Positions 51,782 through 61,110 of a stretch of 64,000 nucleotides of DNA are shown in pieces (positions within the stretch are counted from its first letter, which is position 1; each line of letters begins with the position of its first letter). A program made the position numbers and the translations under genes. The notes beneath the pieces are model-generated. The model made no database searches. It worked only from the letters and a program-made list of their open reading frames with translations, and had not been told where the DNA came from. This stretch comes from Marinovum sp034669705 (GTDB lineage Bacteria > Pseudomonadota > Alphaproteobacteria > Rhodobacterales > Rhodobacteraceae). Location: assembly GCF_034669705.1 (NCBI RefSeq), contig NZ_JAXMOR010000002.1:182932-246931 (forward strand). Reading direction: 5' to 3'.

Positions 51782-51868
51782 GTGCTGTGCGATCACTCTG
51801 CCATCCGGGCTGAAAACGCGTTGCGCGTGCATTTCAGATGCCGCGCGGTTTTGCAACCGCGACGGAGG

Positions 51869-53305
51869 TCAGAGAATCGGCCCGATGGTGGCGACCATGT
51901 TGTTCCAGATCCGCCGCCAATGCGGCCAGCGCAGCGCGTCCTCGAGCGTCACCTGCCGCGATTCCGGCAGGTAGCTCTGCTGGCGGGCATGGATCGCCTT
52001 GGTGATCTCGGGGTCCTGCAGCAGGATGTTGTTTTCATAGTTCAGGTCGAAACTGCGCAGGTCGAGGTTGGACGAGCCGATCAGGCTGACGCGGCCGTCG
52101 ATCGTCAGGGTCTTGGCATGCAGCAGCCCGTCGCAGAACTCGAAGATCTCGCAGCCCGCGTCGAGCAGCCGGTGGTAATAGCTGTGGCTTGCGGCGGCGA
52201 CGATCCAGCTGTCGTTGCGACGCGGAAAGATCAGCACCACGCGCACTCCGCGCAGGGCGGCGGCCAGCAGCGCCTCGAGCACGGTGGTGTCGGGCACGAA
52301 ATAGGGCGTGGTCAGCACGACCTCCTCGCGGGCACAGCCGAGCAGGCTGGAGAACAGCTGCGGCGTGGCGCCATGGCGCTCGGTCGGGCCGTCGCCGATC
52401 ACCTGGGCGGCAAAGCCGTCGTCATGGGCCTCGCCCAGCAGTTCGACCCCGTCGAGCACCTTGCCGGTGGCCTGCATCCAATCCGAAGCAAACAGCAGCT
52501 GGTTCTGATCGACCACCGGCCCGGTAAAGCGCAGCATGATGTCGACCCAGGGCGCATAGCGTGCCTTGATGCGGAACTCGGGGTCGGCGGTGTTCTGGCT
52601 GCCGCAATAGGTGATGCGGCCGTCGATCACCGTGATCTTGCGGTGGTTGCGCAGGTCGATCCGGCTGGTCGCCATGGTGTGCAGCACGTTGGAGAAGGGA
52701 AAGGCGATCGCCAGCTCGACGCCGGCTTCGCGCATCTCGTCCCAGAGCGGCCCCTTGATCATCAGCCGCGCGCCCAGCCCGTCGGCGATCGCCCGGCAGG
52801 TCACCCCGCGCCGCGCCGCCCGCATCAGCGCCCGGCCCACGGCGCGGCCGGTGTAATCCTCGAGCCAGATGTAGGACAGCACATGCACATGGGTCTCGGC
52901 GGCATCGATATCGGCCACCAGCCGGTCGAGATAGGCGCTGCTGTCGGCCAGCAGTTCGGCGCGGTTGCCCGCCACCGGATAGAAGCCGTTGATGCTGGCG
53001 GCATAGGCAAAGGCCGGCTGATAGTCGCGGTCGATCAGTGCCTCGACGCTGCCGTGCTGGCTTATGAAGCGCGCGGCCCGGGTGCGGATCAGGGCAAAGA
53101 TCTCGCGGTGACGCTTGCGGGCGCGGTGGCCGAGGTCGACCTCGCCGAACAGGAAATACACCGCCGAGCCGAAGAACGGCAGCAGCATCAGCGCGATGAA
53201 CCAGGCCAGCCGCGCCGGCGGCGAAAGGTCGTCGCGCATCAGGATGCGCAGGGTGAAGGACAGCACGATCACCCCATGCAGCACCAGCAGGGCGGTGACG
53301 ATCAT
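51869..53305 (-). CDS. cls: Cardiolipin synthase
   Basis: 478 residues with two N-terminal membrane helices (IVTALLVLHGVIVLSFTLRI and ARLAWFIALMLLPFFGSAVYFLF) and two phospholipase-D HKD motifs: HRKITVIDG and HAKTLTIDG with following SSNLDLRSF. Joins two phosphatidylglycerols or an equivalent donor to make cardiolipin. Its start overlaps the EEP gene stop by four bases. Confidence 0.94.
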   Translation of the reverse strand: MIVTALLVLHGVIVLSFTLRILMRDDLSPPARLAWFIALMLLPFFGSAVYFLFGEVDLGHRARKRHREIFALIRTRAARFISQHGSVEALIDRDYQPAFAYAASINGFYPVAGNRAELLADSSAYLDRLVADIDAAETHVHVLSYIWLEDYTGRAVGRALMRAARRGVTCRAIADGLGARLMIKGPLWDEMREAGVELAIAFPFSNVLHTMATSRIDLRNHRKITVIDGRITYCGSQNTADPEFRIKARYAPWVDIMLRFTGPVVDQNQLLFASDWMQATGKVLDGVELLGEAHDDGFAAQVIGDGPTERHGATPQLFSSLLGCAREEVVLTTPYFVPDTTVLEALLAAALRGVRVVLIFPRRNDSWIVAAASHSYYHRLLDAGCEIFEFCDGLLHAKTLTIDGRVSLIGSSNLDLRSFDLNYENNILLQDPEITKAIHARQQSYLPESRQVTLEDALRWPHWRRIWNNMVATIGPIL

Positions 53306-53982
53306 GCCGGCTCCGCCAGCGCCACGTCGATCACCACCGGCAGGTGGTCCGAGGCGCGCGCCGAAAGCTCGGACTGGTGCACGAAGGAGCTGACGTGGCG
53401 CACCCCGCCGCAGAGGATGAACTTGTCGAGTGGCGCCACCGGCACCCGGCTGTGAAAGCTCAGCCCCGGCTCGATCACCTCGCCCAGTTCCTCGATATGA
53501 TCGCTGCCGCGGCGCCATTCGTTGAAATCGCCGCCGATCACCACCGGGTGGCCGGCCGCTGCCGCATGGTCGCGCAGCACCGCCAGCTGCTTGCGCCGGC
53601 TGCGCGCGTTGAGGCCGAGATGCACGCCGATCACCTCGATCCGCGGCACCGCCAGCAGCGCCGAGACCGCGCCGCGCGGCTCGGCCGAGGGCAGGTCGAT
53701 GCGGCGCATCTCGGCGATCTCGAAGCCCTGCCGCACAAGGATGACATTGCCGTGCCAGCCGTGGCTGTCGGGGCGCACCGCCACCTCGGCCAGCTGATAG
53801 CCCATCTCGTCGCAGAGGATGTCGCGCGGCAGCACGCCCTCGCGACGGCGGATGCGCTTGTCGGCCTCCTGCAGCAGGATCACGTCGGCGTCGATCTCGG
53901 CCAGCACCGCGACGATGCGCTCGGGATCGCGGCGCCAGTCGAGGCCCACCGCCTTGCGGATGTTGTAGCTGACGATGCGCAC
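53302..53982 (-). CDS. Endonuclease/exonuclease/phosphatase family protein
   Basis: About 226 residues. The EEP fold starts with VRIVSYNIRKAVGLD, and metal-binding motifs follow: LLQEADKRI (glutamate), GVHLGLN, VIGGDFNEWR and ASDHLPVV. Genes of this family often accompany cardiolipin synthase genes; the substrate could be a phospholipid headgroup or nucleic acid. No ATG suits the start, so GTG 53982 is used. Confidence 0.88.
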   Translation of the reverse strand: MRIVSYNIRKAVGLDWRRDPERIVAVLAEIDADVILLQEADKRIRRREGVLPRDILCDEMGYQLAEVAVRPDSHGWHGNVILVRQGFEIAEMRRIDLPSAEPRGAVSALLAVPRIEVIGVHLGLNARSRRKQLAVLRDHAAAAGHPVVIGGDFNEWRRGSDHIEELGEVIEPGLSFHSRVPVAPLDKFILCGGVRHVSSFVHQSELSARASDHLPVVIDVALAEPA

Positions 53983-54149
53983 GGTCTTTCGGCCCCTGGC
54001 TGCCCCTGATGTTCCCCGTGCATATCGCAAGCGCACAGGCCGTGCCACCACTTGCGAACCTGCGGGCATCGCTGGCAAACCTCCCCTTGCCCCCCTGCCC
54101 TGCCTTGGTACTAATGCCGGCAACGACGGACATCGCGAAAGGCGCAGGC

Positions 54150-55595
54150 ATGACATTTCTCGGCATCGATCTCGGAACCTCCGGCCTGCGCGCCTTGCTG
54201 ATGGACGCCGCCGGCGCTGTCCTTGGATCGGCCGAGCGGCCCTACCAGGTGGCCCACCCGCACCCCGGCTGGGCCGAGCAGGATCCGGCCGACTGGATCG
54301 CCGCGCTTGACGGCGCGGTCGAAGAGCTGCGCGCCGTCCCCGGATTTGCCGCCCTGCGCGGCATCGGCGTCGCCGGCCACATGCATGGCGCGACGCTGCT
54401 TGACGCCGACGACCAGGTGCTGCGGCCCTGCATCCTGTGGAACGACACCCGCTCGAGCGCCGAGGCGGCTGCGCTCGATGGCAGCGATGGCTTGCGCGAG
54501 ACCTCCGGCAATATCGTCTTTCCCGGCTTTACCGCGCCCAAGCTGCTCTGGGTCGAGCGCCACGAGCCAGAGGTCTTCGCCAAGGTCGCCAAGGTGCTCT
54601 TGCCCGCCGCCTATCTCAACCTCTACCTGACCGGCGCCCATGTGGCCGACATGTCCGACAGCGCCGGCACCTCCTGGCTCGACACCGGGGCGCGCGACTG
54701 GTCCGAGACGCTGCTTGCCGCCGGCCACATGACCCGCGACCAGATGCCCCGGCTGGTGGAAGGCTGCGCCGAGGCCGGGCCGCTGCGCGCCGATCTGGCG
54801 GCCAACTGGGGTCTCGACGGTCCGGTCACCGTGGCCGGCGGCGCCGGCGACAATGCAGCGGCGGCCTGCGGCATCGGCGCGCTGAGCGAGGGCCAGGGCT
54901 TCGTCTCGCTCGGCACCTCCGGCGTGCTACTGGCGGCGCGCGACGGCTATGCGCCCGATCCGGCGACGGCGGTGCACACCTTCTGCCACGCGGTGCCCGA
55001 CCGCTGGTACCAGATGGGGGTGATGCTCTCGGCGACCGACAGCCTGAACTGGCTGGCGCGGATCACCGGCGCCTCCCCGGCCGAGCTGACCGCGGCGCTG
55101 GGCGAGACGCTGCAGGCGCCGGGCGTGGTGCGCTTCCTGCCCTATCTCTCCGGCGAGCGCACGCCGCACAATGACGCGGGCGCCCGCGGCAGTTTCACCG
55201 GGCTCTCGGCCGGCACCAGCCGCGACGACATGACCCGCGCGGTGCTCGAGGGCGTGGCCTTCGGGCTGCGCGACAGCCTGATGGCGCTGAAACAGACCGG
55301 CGCGCGGATCGACCGGCTGATCGCCATCGGCGGCGGCAGCCGCTCGGACTACTGGCTGAAGCTGATCGCCACGGTGCTGGACCTGCCGCTCGATCTGCCC
55401 GCCGAGGGCGAGTTCGGCGCAGCCCTCGGGGCCGCACGGCTCGGCCAATGCGCCGCCGGCGCCGACTGGCAGCAGGTGATGACCGCGCCCGAGATCGCCC
55501 GCACGGTGACGCCGGAGCCCGGACTGGTGGCGGACTACGCCGAGGCCTACGAGCGGTTCCGCGCCGCCTATGACGGCATCCGCGCGGTGCAGTGA
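54150..55595 (+). CDS. xylB: Xylulokinase
   Basis: 481-residue FGGY sugar kinase. It opens MTFLGIDLGTSGLRALLMD, has the ATP-binding GQGFVSLGTSGVLLAA and IAIGGGSRSDYWLKLIATVL, and WNDTRSSAEAAAL. The family also includes ribulokinases and glycerol kinases, but the length and the HMHG stretch favour xylulokinase. No other xylose genes are near. Confidence 0.88.
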   Translation: MTFLGIDLGTSGLRALLMDAAGAVLGSAERPYQVAHPHPGWAEQDPADWIAALDGAVEELRAVPGFAALRGIGVAGHMHGATLLDADDQVLRPCILWNDTRSSAEAAALDGSDGLRETSGNIVFPGFTAPKLLWVERHEPEVFAKVAKVLLPAAYLNLYLTGAHVADMSDSAGTSWLDTGARDWSETLLAAGHMTRDQMPRLVEGCAEAGPLRADLAANWGLDGPVTVAGGAGDNAAAACGIGALSEGQGFVSLGTSGVLLAARDGYAPDPATAVHTFCHAVPDRWYQMGVMLSATDSLNWLARITGASPAELTAALGETLQAPGVVRFLPYLSGERTPHNDAGARGSFTGLSAGTSRDDMTRAVLEGVAFGLRDSLMALKQTGARIDRLIAIGGGSRSDYWLKLIATVLDLPLDLPAEGEFGAALGAARLGQCAAGADWQQVMTAPEIARTVTPEPGLVADYAEAYERFRAAYDGIRAVQ

Positions 55596-55599
55596 CCCC

Positions 55600-55658
55600 G
55601 TCCCCGACCCGATCCGGGACCTCCCGCTCTCCGCCGAGAGGCCCCGGATCGGGCTCCG
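55600..55658. repeat. Short palindromic repeats downstream of xylB
   Basis: gtccccgacccgatccggga (55600-55619) and a second unit around gccccggatcgggctccggg (55639-55658). They belong to the same word family as 13112-13133 and 36191-36335. Placed just after xylB, they may end its transcript. Confidence 0.55.
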
Positions 55659-55707
55659 GGGCGCGCGCGCGGGGCAGCCCCCCGACGACAACCACAGGAC
55701 AGCCAAC

Positions 55708-56613
55708 ATGGACATTCGCGCGATCTTGATGGGGCTGGCCTTTGCCGCCATGTGGTCCTCGGCCTTCACCTCGGCGCGGATCATCGTCGAATACGCCCCG
55801 CCGATGGGCTCGCTGGCGCTGCGATTCCTGCTTTCGGGGGTGATCGGCGTCGGCTTGGCGCTGGCCATGGGCCAGAGCTTCCGCCTGAGCCGGGCGCAGT
55901 GGCGCGCGACGCTGGTCTTCGGGGTCTGTCAGAACGCCATCTACCTCGGGCTCAACTTCATCGCGATGCAGACCATCGAGGCCTCGCTGGCCTCGATCAT
56001 CGCCTCGACCATGCCGCTGATGGTAGCGCTGGCGGGCTGGCTGGTGTTCCGCGAACGGCTGCCACGGCTGGCGGTGGCCGGGCTGGTGGCGGGGTTTGGC
56101 GGGGTGACGCTGATCATGGGCGCGCGACTTGGCGCCGGGGTCGATCTCTACGGTCTGACGCTCTGTGTGATCGCCGCGGTGGCGCTGACCGTGGCGACGC
56201 TTTCGGTGCGCGGGGCCTCTTCGGGGGGCAACGTGATGATGATCGTCGGGCTGCAGATGCTGGTCGGCGCGGCGCTTCTGGCGGTGGCCTCGGCGGCGCT
56301 GGAATACCCCTTCGAGGTGCAGATGACCCGGCCGCTGGTGCTGGCCTTCCTCTATACCACACTGGTGCCGGGGCTGGCCGCCACCTTTGTCTGGTTCACG
56401 CTGGTCAACCGGATCGGCGCGGTCAAGGCCTCGACCTTCCACTTCCTCAACCCGTTCTTCGGCGTCGCCGTCGCGGCGCTCTTGCTGGGCGAGACGCTGG
56501 GGCCGCTCGACATGATCGGCGTAGCGATTGTCGGCGGCGGCATCCTGGCGGTGCAGCTGGCGCGGCAGAGCGTGGCGAAACCGGCGCCCCGCACCCCGCG
56601 CAACGTAGTCTGA
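55708..56613 (+). CDS. EamA/DMT-family transporter
   Basis: 301-residue protein with ten hydrophobic helices in two EamA halves. First half SAFTSARIIVEYAPPMGSLALRFL and second FVWFTLVNRIGAVKASTFHFLNP. Exports metabolites; substrate not predictable. ATG 55708 follows CCACAGGAC, a weak ribosome site. Confidence 0.9.
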   Translation: MDIRAILMGLAFAAMWSSAFTSARIIVEYAPPMGSLALRFLLSGVIGVGLALAMGQSFRLSRAQWRATLVFGVCQNAIYLGLNFIAMQTIEASLASIIASTMPLMVALAGWLVFRERLPRLAVAGLVAGFGGVTLIMGARLGAGVDLYGLTLCVIAAVALTVATLSVRGASSGGNVMMIVGLQMLVGAALLAVASAALEYPFEVQMTRPLVLAFLYTTLVPGLAATFVWFTLVNRIGAVKASTFHFLNPFFGVAVAALLLGETLGPLDMIGVAIVGGGILAVQLARQSVAKPAPRTPRNVV

Positions 56614-56673
56614 CCCCGGCCGTTCACCCAGTTGTCAGGTGACATTTCACCGCCCCGGCACAACTGTTGCAAC

Positions 56674-57372
56674 ATGGAGATGCTGTTTGCCTATGCCGCC
56701 GGGCTGCTCACCCTGATCAACCCCTGCGTCCTGCCGGTGCTGCCGATCGTGCTGGCCAGCGCGCTGCAGTCGGGGCGCGCCGGTCCGGTCTGGCTGGCGG
56801 CCGGCATGAGCCTGTCCTTCGTCACCCTCGGCGTCGCCGTCACCGCAATGGGCCATCTGGTCGGGCTGACGACCGACGACATCGCCCAGGCCGGCGCCGC
56901 GCTGATGGTGGTCTTCGGCACGCTGCTGCTGATCCCGCGGGCGGCGTTGGCCTTTTCCACCGCCACCGCCGGCATGGCGGCCCGGGCCGATCACCGGCTG
57001 GACCATGTGGACCGCAGCACCGGCCGCGGCCAGTTTCTCGGCGGCCTGCTGCTCGGCGCGGTCTGGAGCCCCTGTGTCGGCCCGACGCTGGGCGGCGCGA
57101 TCTCTCTGGCGGCGCAGGGCGAGAGCCTGTGGCGCGCCACCGTCATCATGGCGATTTTCGCCGCCGGGGTCTCTTCCCTGATCCTCGGGCTGGCCTATCT
57201 GGCCCGCAGTAGCGGCGTGCTGCGCCGCTTTGCCACCGTCTCGCGCCCGATCCTCGGCGCGGTCTTCATCGCGGTCGGGCTGATGCTCCTGTTCCGGCTG
57301 CACCATGTCATCGAAGCCTGGGCGCTCGACCAGATGCCCGCCTGGCTGATTGACCTTTCTGTCGCATTCTAA
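56674..57372 (+). CDS. ccdA: CcdA/DsbD-type thiol-disulfide membrane transporter
   Basis: 232 residues, six helices. LINPCVLPVLPIVLASAL and WSPCVGPTLGGAISLA hold the redox cysteines that carry electrons across the membrane to periplasmic thioredoxins. The thioredoxin-like gene follows by 12 bases. The pair likely supplies reductant for cytochrome c maturation or another periplasmic target. Confidence 0.92.
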   Translation: MEMLFAYAAGLLTLINPCVLPVLPIVLASALQSGRAGPVWLAAGMSLSFVTLGVAVTAMGHLVGLTTDDIAQAGAALMVVFGTLLLIPRAALAFSTATAGMAARADHRLDHVDRSTGRGQFLGGLLLGAVWSPCVGPTLGGAISLAAQGESLWRATVIMAIFAAGVSSLILGLAYLARSSGVLRRFATVSRPILGAVFIAVGLMLLFRLHHVIEAWALDQMPAWLIDLSVAF

Positions 57373-57384
57373 GGGGGACCCCAG

Positions 57385-57810
57385 ATGCAACGACGCGATT
57401 TCCTGATCCTCGGCGCCGCCGGTGCCGCCAGCGCCACCCTGCTGCCGCTGGCCGCGGCCGCCGAGGCGCTGCAATACAAGACCGGCATGCTGCAGCAGCG
57501 GCTCAATGCCGGCGAGACCCTGTTCCTCGACTTTACCGCCAGCTGGTGCAGCACCTGCCGGGCGCAGGCGCGGGTGATCGACAAGCTGAAGGCCGAAAAC
57601 CCCGCCTACGCGGCCAATATCACCTTCATCGACATCGACTGGGACACCTACGGCAGCTCGCAGATGGCCACCCGGATGCGGATTCCGCGGCGGTCGACGC
57701 TGGTGGTGCTGAAGGGTGACGAAGAGCTCGGCCGGATCGTCGCCGAGACTCGCGAAGAGCGGATCCGCGAGTTGCTGGACGTCGCCCTCGACGCCGCGAC
57801 CACCGCCTGA
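57385..57810 (+). CDS. Periplasmic thioredoxin-fold protein
   Basis: 141 residues. A twin-arginine-like leader MQRRDFLILGAAGAASA points to Tat export. The thioredoxin active site is FTASWCSTCRAQ (C55, C58). Its redox partner is probably the adjacent CcdA-like transporter. Confidence 0.88.
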   Translation: MQRRDFLILGAAGAASATLLPLAAAAEALQYKTGMLQQRLNAGETLFLDFTASWCSTCRAQARVIDKLKAENPAYAANITFIDIDWDTYGSSQMATRMRIPRRSTLVVLKGDEELGRIVAETREERIRELLDVALDAATTA

Positions 57811-57904
57811 CCGACAGCGCCCGGTCGCGGCGGAAAAACCGGCCTTGGCCTCGGCGCACGGCCGGTCTAGGACAGGGCATCGCCAGATCGAAAGGCCGTG
57901 CCGC

Positions 57905-59113
57905 ATGTCAGATCCGTCCCGTCCGAAAGCCGGTTTCGCCGAATATATCGCTCTGGTGGCGCTGCTGATCTCGATCGGCGCGCTGGGCACGGACATCATG
58001 CTGCCGGCGCTCGACGCGATCAGCCGCGATCTTGGCGCGCCGCGGATCACCGACGGGCACTTCCTGGTCACCGCCTTCTTTCTCGGCCTCGCCGCCGGGC
58101 AGCTTGTCGTCGGGCCGCTGGCCGACAGCTATGGCCGCAAGCCGGTGATCTATGCCGGCTACGGCGTCTTCATCGCAGGCTGCCTGGTCTCGGGGCTGAC
58201 CGAGAGCTGGGCAGTGATGCTGGCGGGGCGGGTGCTGCAGGGGGTGGGAGCGGCGGCGCCGCGGATCGTTGCCGTCGCCATGGTGCGCGACCAGTACGAA
58301 GGCCGGGCGATGGCGCGGATCATGTCGATCGCCATGGCCGCCTTCATCATCGTGCCGATCATCGCCCCGGCGCTGGGTCAGGGGCTGATCCATCTCGGCG
58401 GTTGGCGGATGACCTTTGTCGGGCTGGTGGTGCTGGCGCTGGCGGTGCTGGTCTGGTTCGCGCTGCGCCAGGTCGAGACCCTTGCACGCGCCGACCGGCG
58501 CGCCTTTCGCCTGAGCAACATCGGCGCCGGGCTGGTCGAGATCGCGCGGACCCGCGTGGCGCTGGGCTATACGCTGACCGCCGGGCTGATGTACGGCATG
58601 TTCGTGGGCTACCTCGGCGCGGCGCAACAGATTTTCCAGGGGATCTATGGCGTGGGAGAGCTCTTTGCCGCCTATTTCGCGCTGGCCTCCACCGCGCTGG
58701 GGGCGGCGGCGCTGGTCAATGCCGCGCTGGTGATGCGGCTGGGGATGCGCCGGCTGACCTGGCTGGCGCTTCTGGCGCTGACCGGGCTGTCCTTCACGGT
58801 CTGGGCGCTGGGGCCGCTGCTCGGCGGACCGCTGCCGCTGCCGCTGTTCCTGCTCTGGCAGCTGGCGGTGTTCTTCTGCGTCGGCATCACCTTCGGCAAT
58901 CTCAACGCGCTGGCGCTGGAGCCTCTGGGCCATATGGCCGGGCTGGGCGCGGCCTTTGTCGGCTCGCTCGCCACCTTTCTGTCGCTGCCGCTGGCAGCGG
59001 CGATCAGCGGGCGGATCACCACCGCGGTGACGCCGCTGATCGCCGGCTTCGCCCTGCTCGGGCTGGCCGCCTGTTTCACCATGTTCTGGACCAACCGCGG
59101 CCGGCCTGACTGA
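57905..59113 (+). CDS. Bcr/CflA family multidrug exporter
   Basis: 402-residue major-facilitator protein with 12 helices. Signatures include LGTDIMLPALDAISRDL, GQLVVGPLADSYGRKPVI (the MFS loop), and ESWAVMLAGRVLQGVGAAAPRIV. The family exports bicyclomycin, sulfonamides or peptides; specificity is unknown. Confidence 0.92.
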   Translation: MSDPSRPKAGFAEYIALVALLISIGALGTDIMLPALDAISRDLGAPRITDGHFLVTAFFLGLAAGQLVVGPLADSYGRKPVIYAGYGVFIAGCLVSGLTESWAVMLAGRVLQGVGAAAPRIVAVAMVRDQYEGRAMARIMSIAMAAFIIVPIIAPALGQGLIHLGGWRMTFVGLVVLALAVLVWFALRQVETLARADRRAFRLSNIGAGLVEIARTRVALGYTLTAGLMYGMFVGYLGAAQQIFQGIYGVGELFAAYFALASTALGAAALVNAALVMRLGMRRLTWLALLALTGLSFTVWALGPLLGGPLPLPLFLLWQLAVFFCVGITFGNLNALALEPLGHMAGLGAAFVGSLATFLSLPLAAAISGRITTAVTPLIAGFALLGLAACFTMFWTNRGRPD

Positions 59114-59116
59114 GCC

Positions 59117-59266
59117 TCAGCCGGGGTCCGCCACGCCGCAGACGCCGTCATGATCAGACAGCGCATGGCAGGCAAGCCCGCGCCCGGCGCACCAGTCGAG
59201 CTTCATCCTCCGCTGCGGATGCGGGGTGATCCGGCTGGGCCGGGTGGCTAAGCCGTCGGCGGTGAC
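59117..59266 (-). pseudogene. Decayed gene end, EEP-family-like
   Basis: In the same frame as the ABC remnant and after its TAG stop, this reads VTADGLATRPSRITPHPQRR, then MKLDWCAGRGLACHALSDHDG before a TGA. The KLDW and SDH elements suggest the C-terminal end of an endonuclease/exonuclease/phosphatase gene. No N-terminal part exists. The assignment is tentative. Confidence 0.45.
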
Positions 59267-59692
59267 CTACCAATCATAGCCCCGGCCGCGCGCCAGATCG
59301 CACAGGCTCTCGCGCTGGCAGTCGAACTCCGGCGGCAGGGGGATACCAGAGGGCGTGCCGATCTGTTCGATCCGGCCGGTGTTGCGCACGATGATCCGGT
59401 CGTCCATGGTCATCGCGTCGACCTTGTCGTGGGTGACACAGACCGAGGTGACGCTCAGCCGGCGCTGCAGCGCTTTGATCCCGATCCGCATCTGGTGGCG
59501 CAGCTTGCCACCGAGGTTCTACAGCGGCGCGTCGAACAGAAACAGCGCCGGGTCGCGCAGGATGGCGCAGCCCATGGCGACCCGTTGGCGCTGGCCACCA
59601 GAGAGCTGCGAGGGCTTGCGGTCGAGGTACGCGTCGAGGTTCAGCAGCGCGACGGCTTCGGCCGCCTTCTGTTCGATCCGATATTGCTCCCG
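59267..59692 (-). pseudogene. Truncated MalK/UgpC-type ABC ATPase remnant
   Basis: The minus strand reads AAEAVALLNLDAYLDRKPSQ, LSGGQRQRVAMGCAILRDPA and LFLFDAPL, then an in-frame TAG (59519-59521), then NLGGKLRHQMRIGIKALQRR, SVTSVCVTHDKVDAMTMDDR and RIEQIGTPSGIPLPPEF. This is the signature-to-switch region of a sugar ABC ATPase. Walker A is missing, the Walker B glutamate is alanine (FDAPL), and the C-terminal domain is gone. The tail runs into another remnant. Clearly non-functional. Confidence 0.9.
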
Positions 59693-59827
59693 AGGGCGGC
59701 TCAAAGCGGTCTGAAATGGCCACGCACCGGCAAAATTGATCGCGCGCGGACCGCGGTGGAGTGGACAGTGGCAGGGTGGCGCACTACCCTCTGAGCGGTT
59801 GTTCGGTCCTGACGGCGGACAGTCACA

Positions 59828-60508
59828 TTGCAGGCAGGCGGCGCACATTTGGAACCAAAAGACATCGCACAGACCGAGCCACGGGCCGAGGACGACCCGC
59901 AGGCGGCGCTCTATGCCTGCCCGATCTGCGACACGCTCTATACCGAGCCGGAGGTGCCCGATGCCTCGGTCGCGCTGTGCCGGCGCTGTGGCCATGTCAT
60001 CGCCGCACCACGCTCTGACAGCTTTGCCCGGGTGCTGGCGCTGGCGATGACCTCGGCGATCCTGATGACCGCGGCGATCTTCTTTCCCTTCATCGACCTG
60101 CAGGCCGGCGGCATCCACAACCGCACCTCGATCCTCGACGCGATCCAGGTGTTCTCGTCGGGGCTGATGGTGCCGCTGGCGGTGGTGGTGGCGTTGCTGA
60201 TCGTGCTGATCCCGACGTTGCGGCTGCTGGCGATCATCTACACCCTGCTGCCACTGATGCGCGGCCACCGGCCCTTTGCCCATGCCAAGGCCGCCTTCCG
60301 GCTGGCCGAGCGGCTGCGGCCCTGGTCGATGGCCGAGATCTTCATCGTCGGCGTCGCGGTGGCGCTGGTCAAGGTCGGCGGGCTGGCGACGCTCAACCTC
60401 GGGCCGGCGTTCTGGGCGATGTCGGGCTTTGTCGTCGTCACCGTGCTGCAGGACACCAGCATGTGCCGCGACACCATCTGGAACGCGCTTGAGGCGCGGG
60501 GCCGATGA
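59828..60508 (+). CDS. pqiA: PqiA-like membrane protein, first half
   Basis: About 226 residues. A zinc-ribbon-like start (YACPICDTLYTEPE, then ALCRRCGHVI) precedes four helices and the PqiA motif WSMAEIFIVGVAVALVKV. No ATG exists before the cysteine motif; TTG at 59828 or 59849 must serve. It is the first of two consecutive half-PqiA genes, overlapping the next by ATGA. It takes part in a Pqi lipid-trafficking system across the envelope. Confidence 0.85.
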   Translation: MQAGGAHLEPKDIAQTEPRAEDDPQAALYACPICDTLYTEPEVPDASVALCRRCGHVIAAPRSDSFARVLALAMTSAILMTAAIFFPFIDLQAGGIHNRTSILDAIQVFSSGLMVPLAVVVALLIVLIPTLRLLAIIYTLLPLMRGHRPFAHAKAAFRLAERLRPWSMAEIFIVGVAVALVKVGGLATLNLGPAFWAMSGFVVVTVLQDTSMCRDTIWNALEARGR

Positions 60509-61110
60509 CCACAGCCCGCCAGGCCGGCCTCATCGCCTGCGTCACCTGTGGCCGGGTCGAACATCGCGGCGCGCTGCATTGCGCCCGCTGCGGCGACACC
60601 CTGCCGGAACACAGCCGGCGCTCGCTGCAGGCGGTCTGGGCCTGGCTCGTGGCCGGCATCATCGTCTACATCCCGGCCAATACCTACCCGATGCTGCGCA
60701 CCTCGACCCTGCTCGACAAGACCGAGAGCACCATCGTCGGCGGTGCCATCGAGCTGTTGCAGTACGGCTCCTACGGGGTGGCCTTCATCGTGTTCTTCGC
60801 CAGTATCGTGATCCCGATCGGCAAGTTCATCGCCATCGGATATCTCGCGCTCAGCCTGCGCCGGGCGCGCCCCGACCGTGTACATCAGCGTCACGTGCTC
60901 TATGAGGTGGTCGAGTTCATCGGCCGCTGGTCGATGATCGACGTTTTCGTGGTGGCGATCCTCTCGGCCCTTGTTCAACTCGGCAGTGTCGCTACCATCA
61001 ACCCCGGAATTGCCGCCGTGAGCTTTCTGCTGTCGGTCGCGTTTACAATGCTGTCGGCCCAGAGCTTTGATCCGAAACTGATCTGGGACGCCGATGAGGA
61101 GCCGCAATGA
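60505..61110 (+). CDS. pqiA: PqiA-like membrane protein, second half
   Basis: 201 residues with the same layout: IACVTCGRVEHRGALHCARCGD, four helices and GRWSMIDVFVVAILSALVQLG. In E. coli both halves lie in a single PqiA polypeptide. Here they are separate, coupled genes. Overlap with pqiB is four bases. Confidence 0.9.
   Translation: MTTARQAGLIACVTCGRVEHRGALHCARCGDTLPEHSRRSLQAVWAWLVAGIIVYIPANTYPMLRTSTLLDKTESTIVGGAIELLQYGSYGVAFIVFFASIVIPIGKFIAIGYLALSLRRARPDRVHQRHVLYEVVEFIGRWSMIDVFVVAILSALVQLGSVATINPGIAAVSFLLSVAFTMLSAQSFDPKLIWDADEEPQ

Noticed and set aside
51782..51868. BioR operator upstream of bioM
   Set aside because: No TTAT-N2-ATAA palindrome or close variant in the gap.
54150..55595. 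Xylose operon around the xylulokinase
   Set aside because: Neighbours are an EEP protein and an EamA transporter; no isomerase, transporter or regulator of xylose is present.
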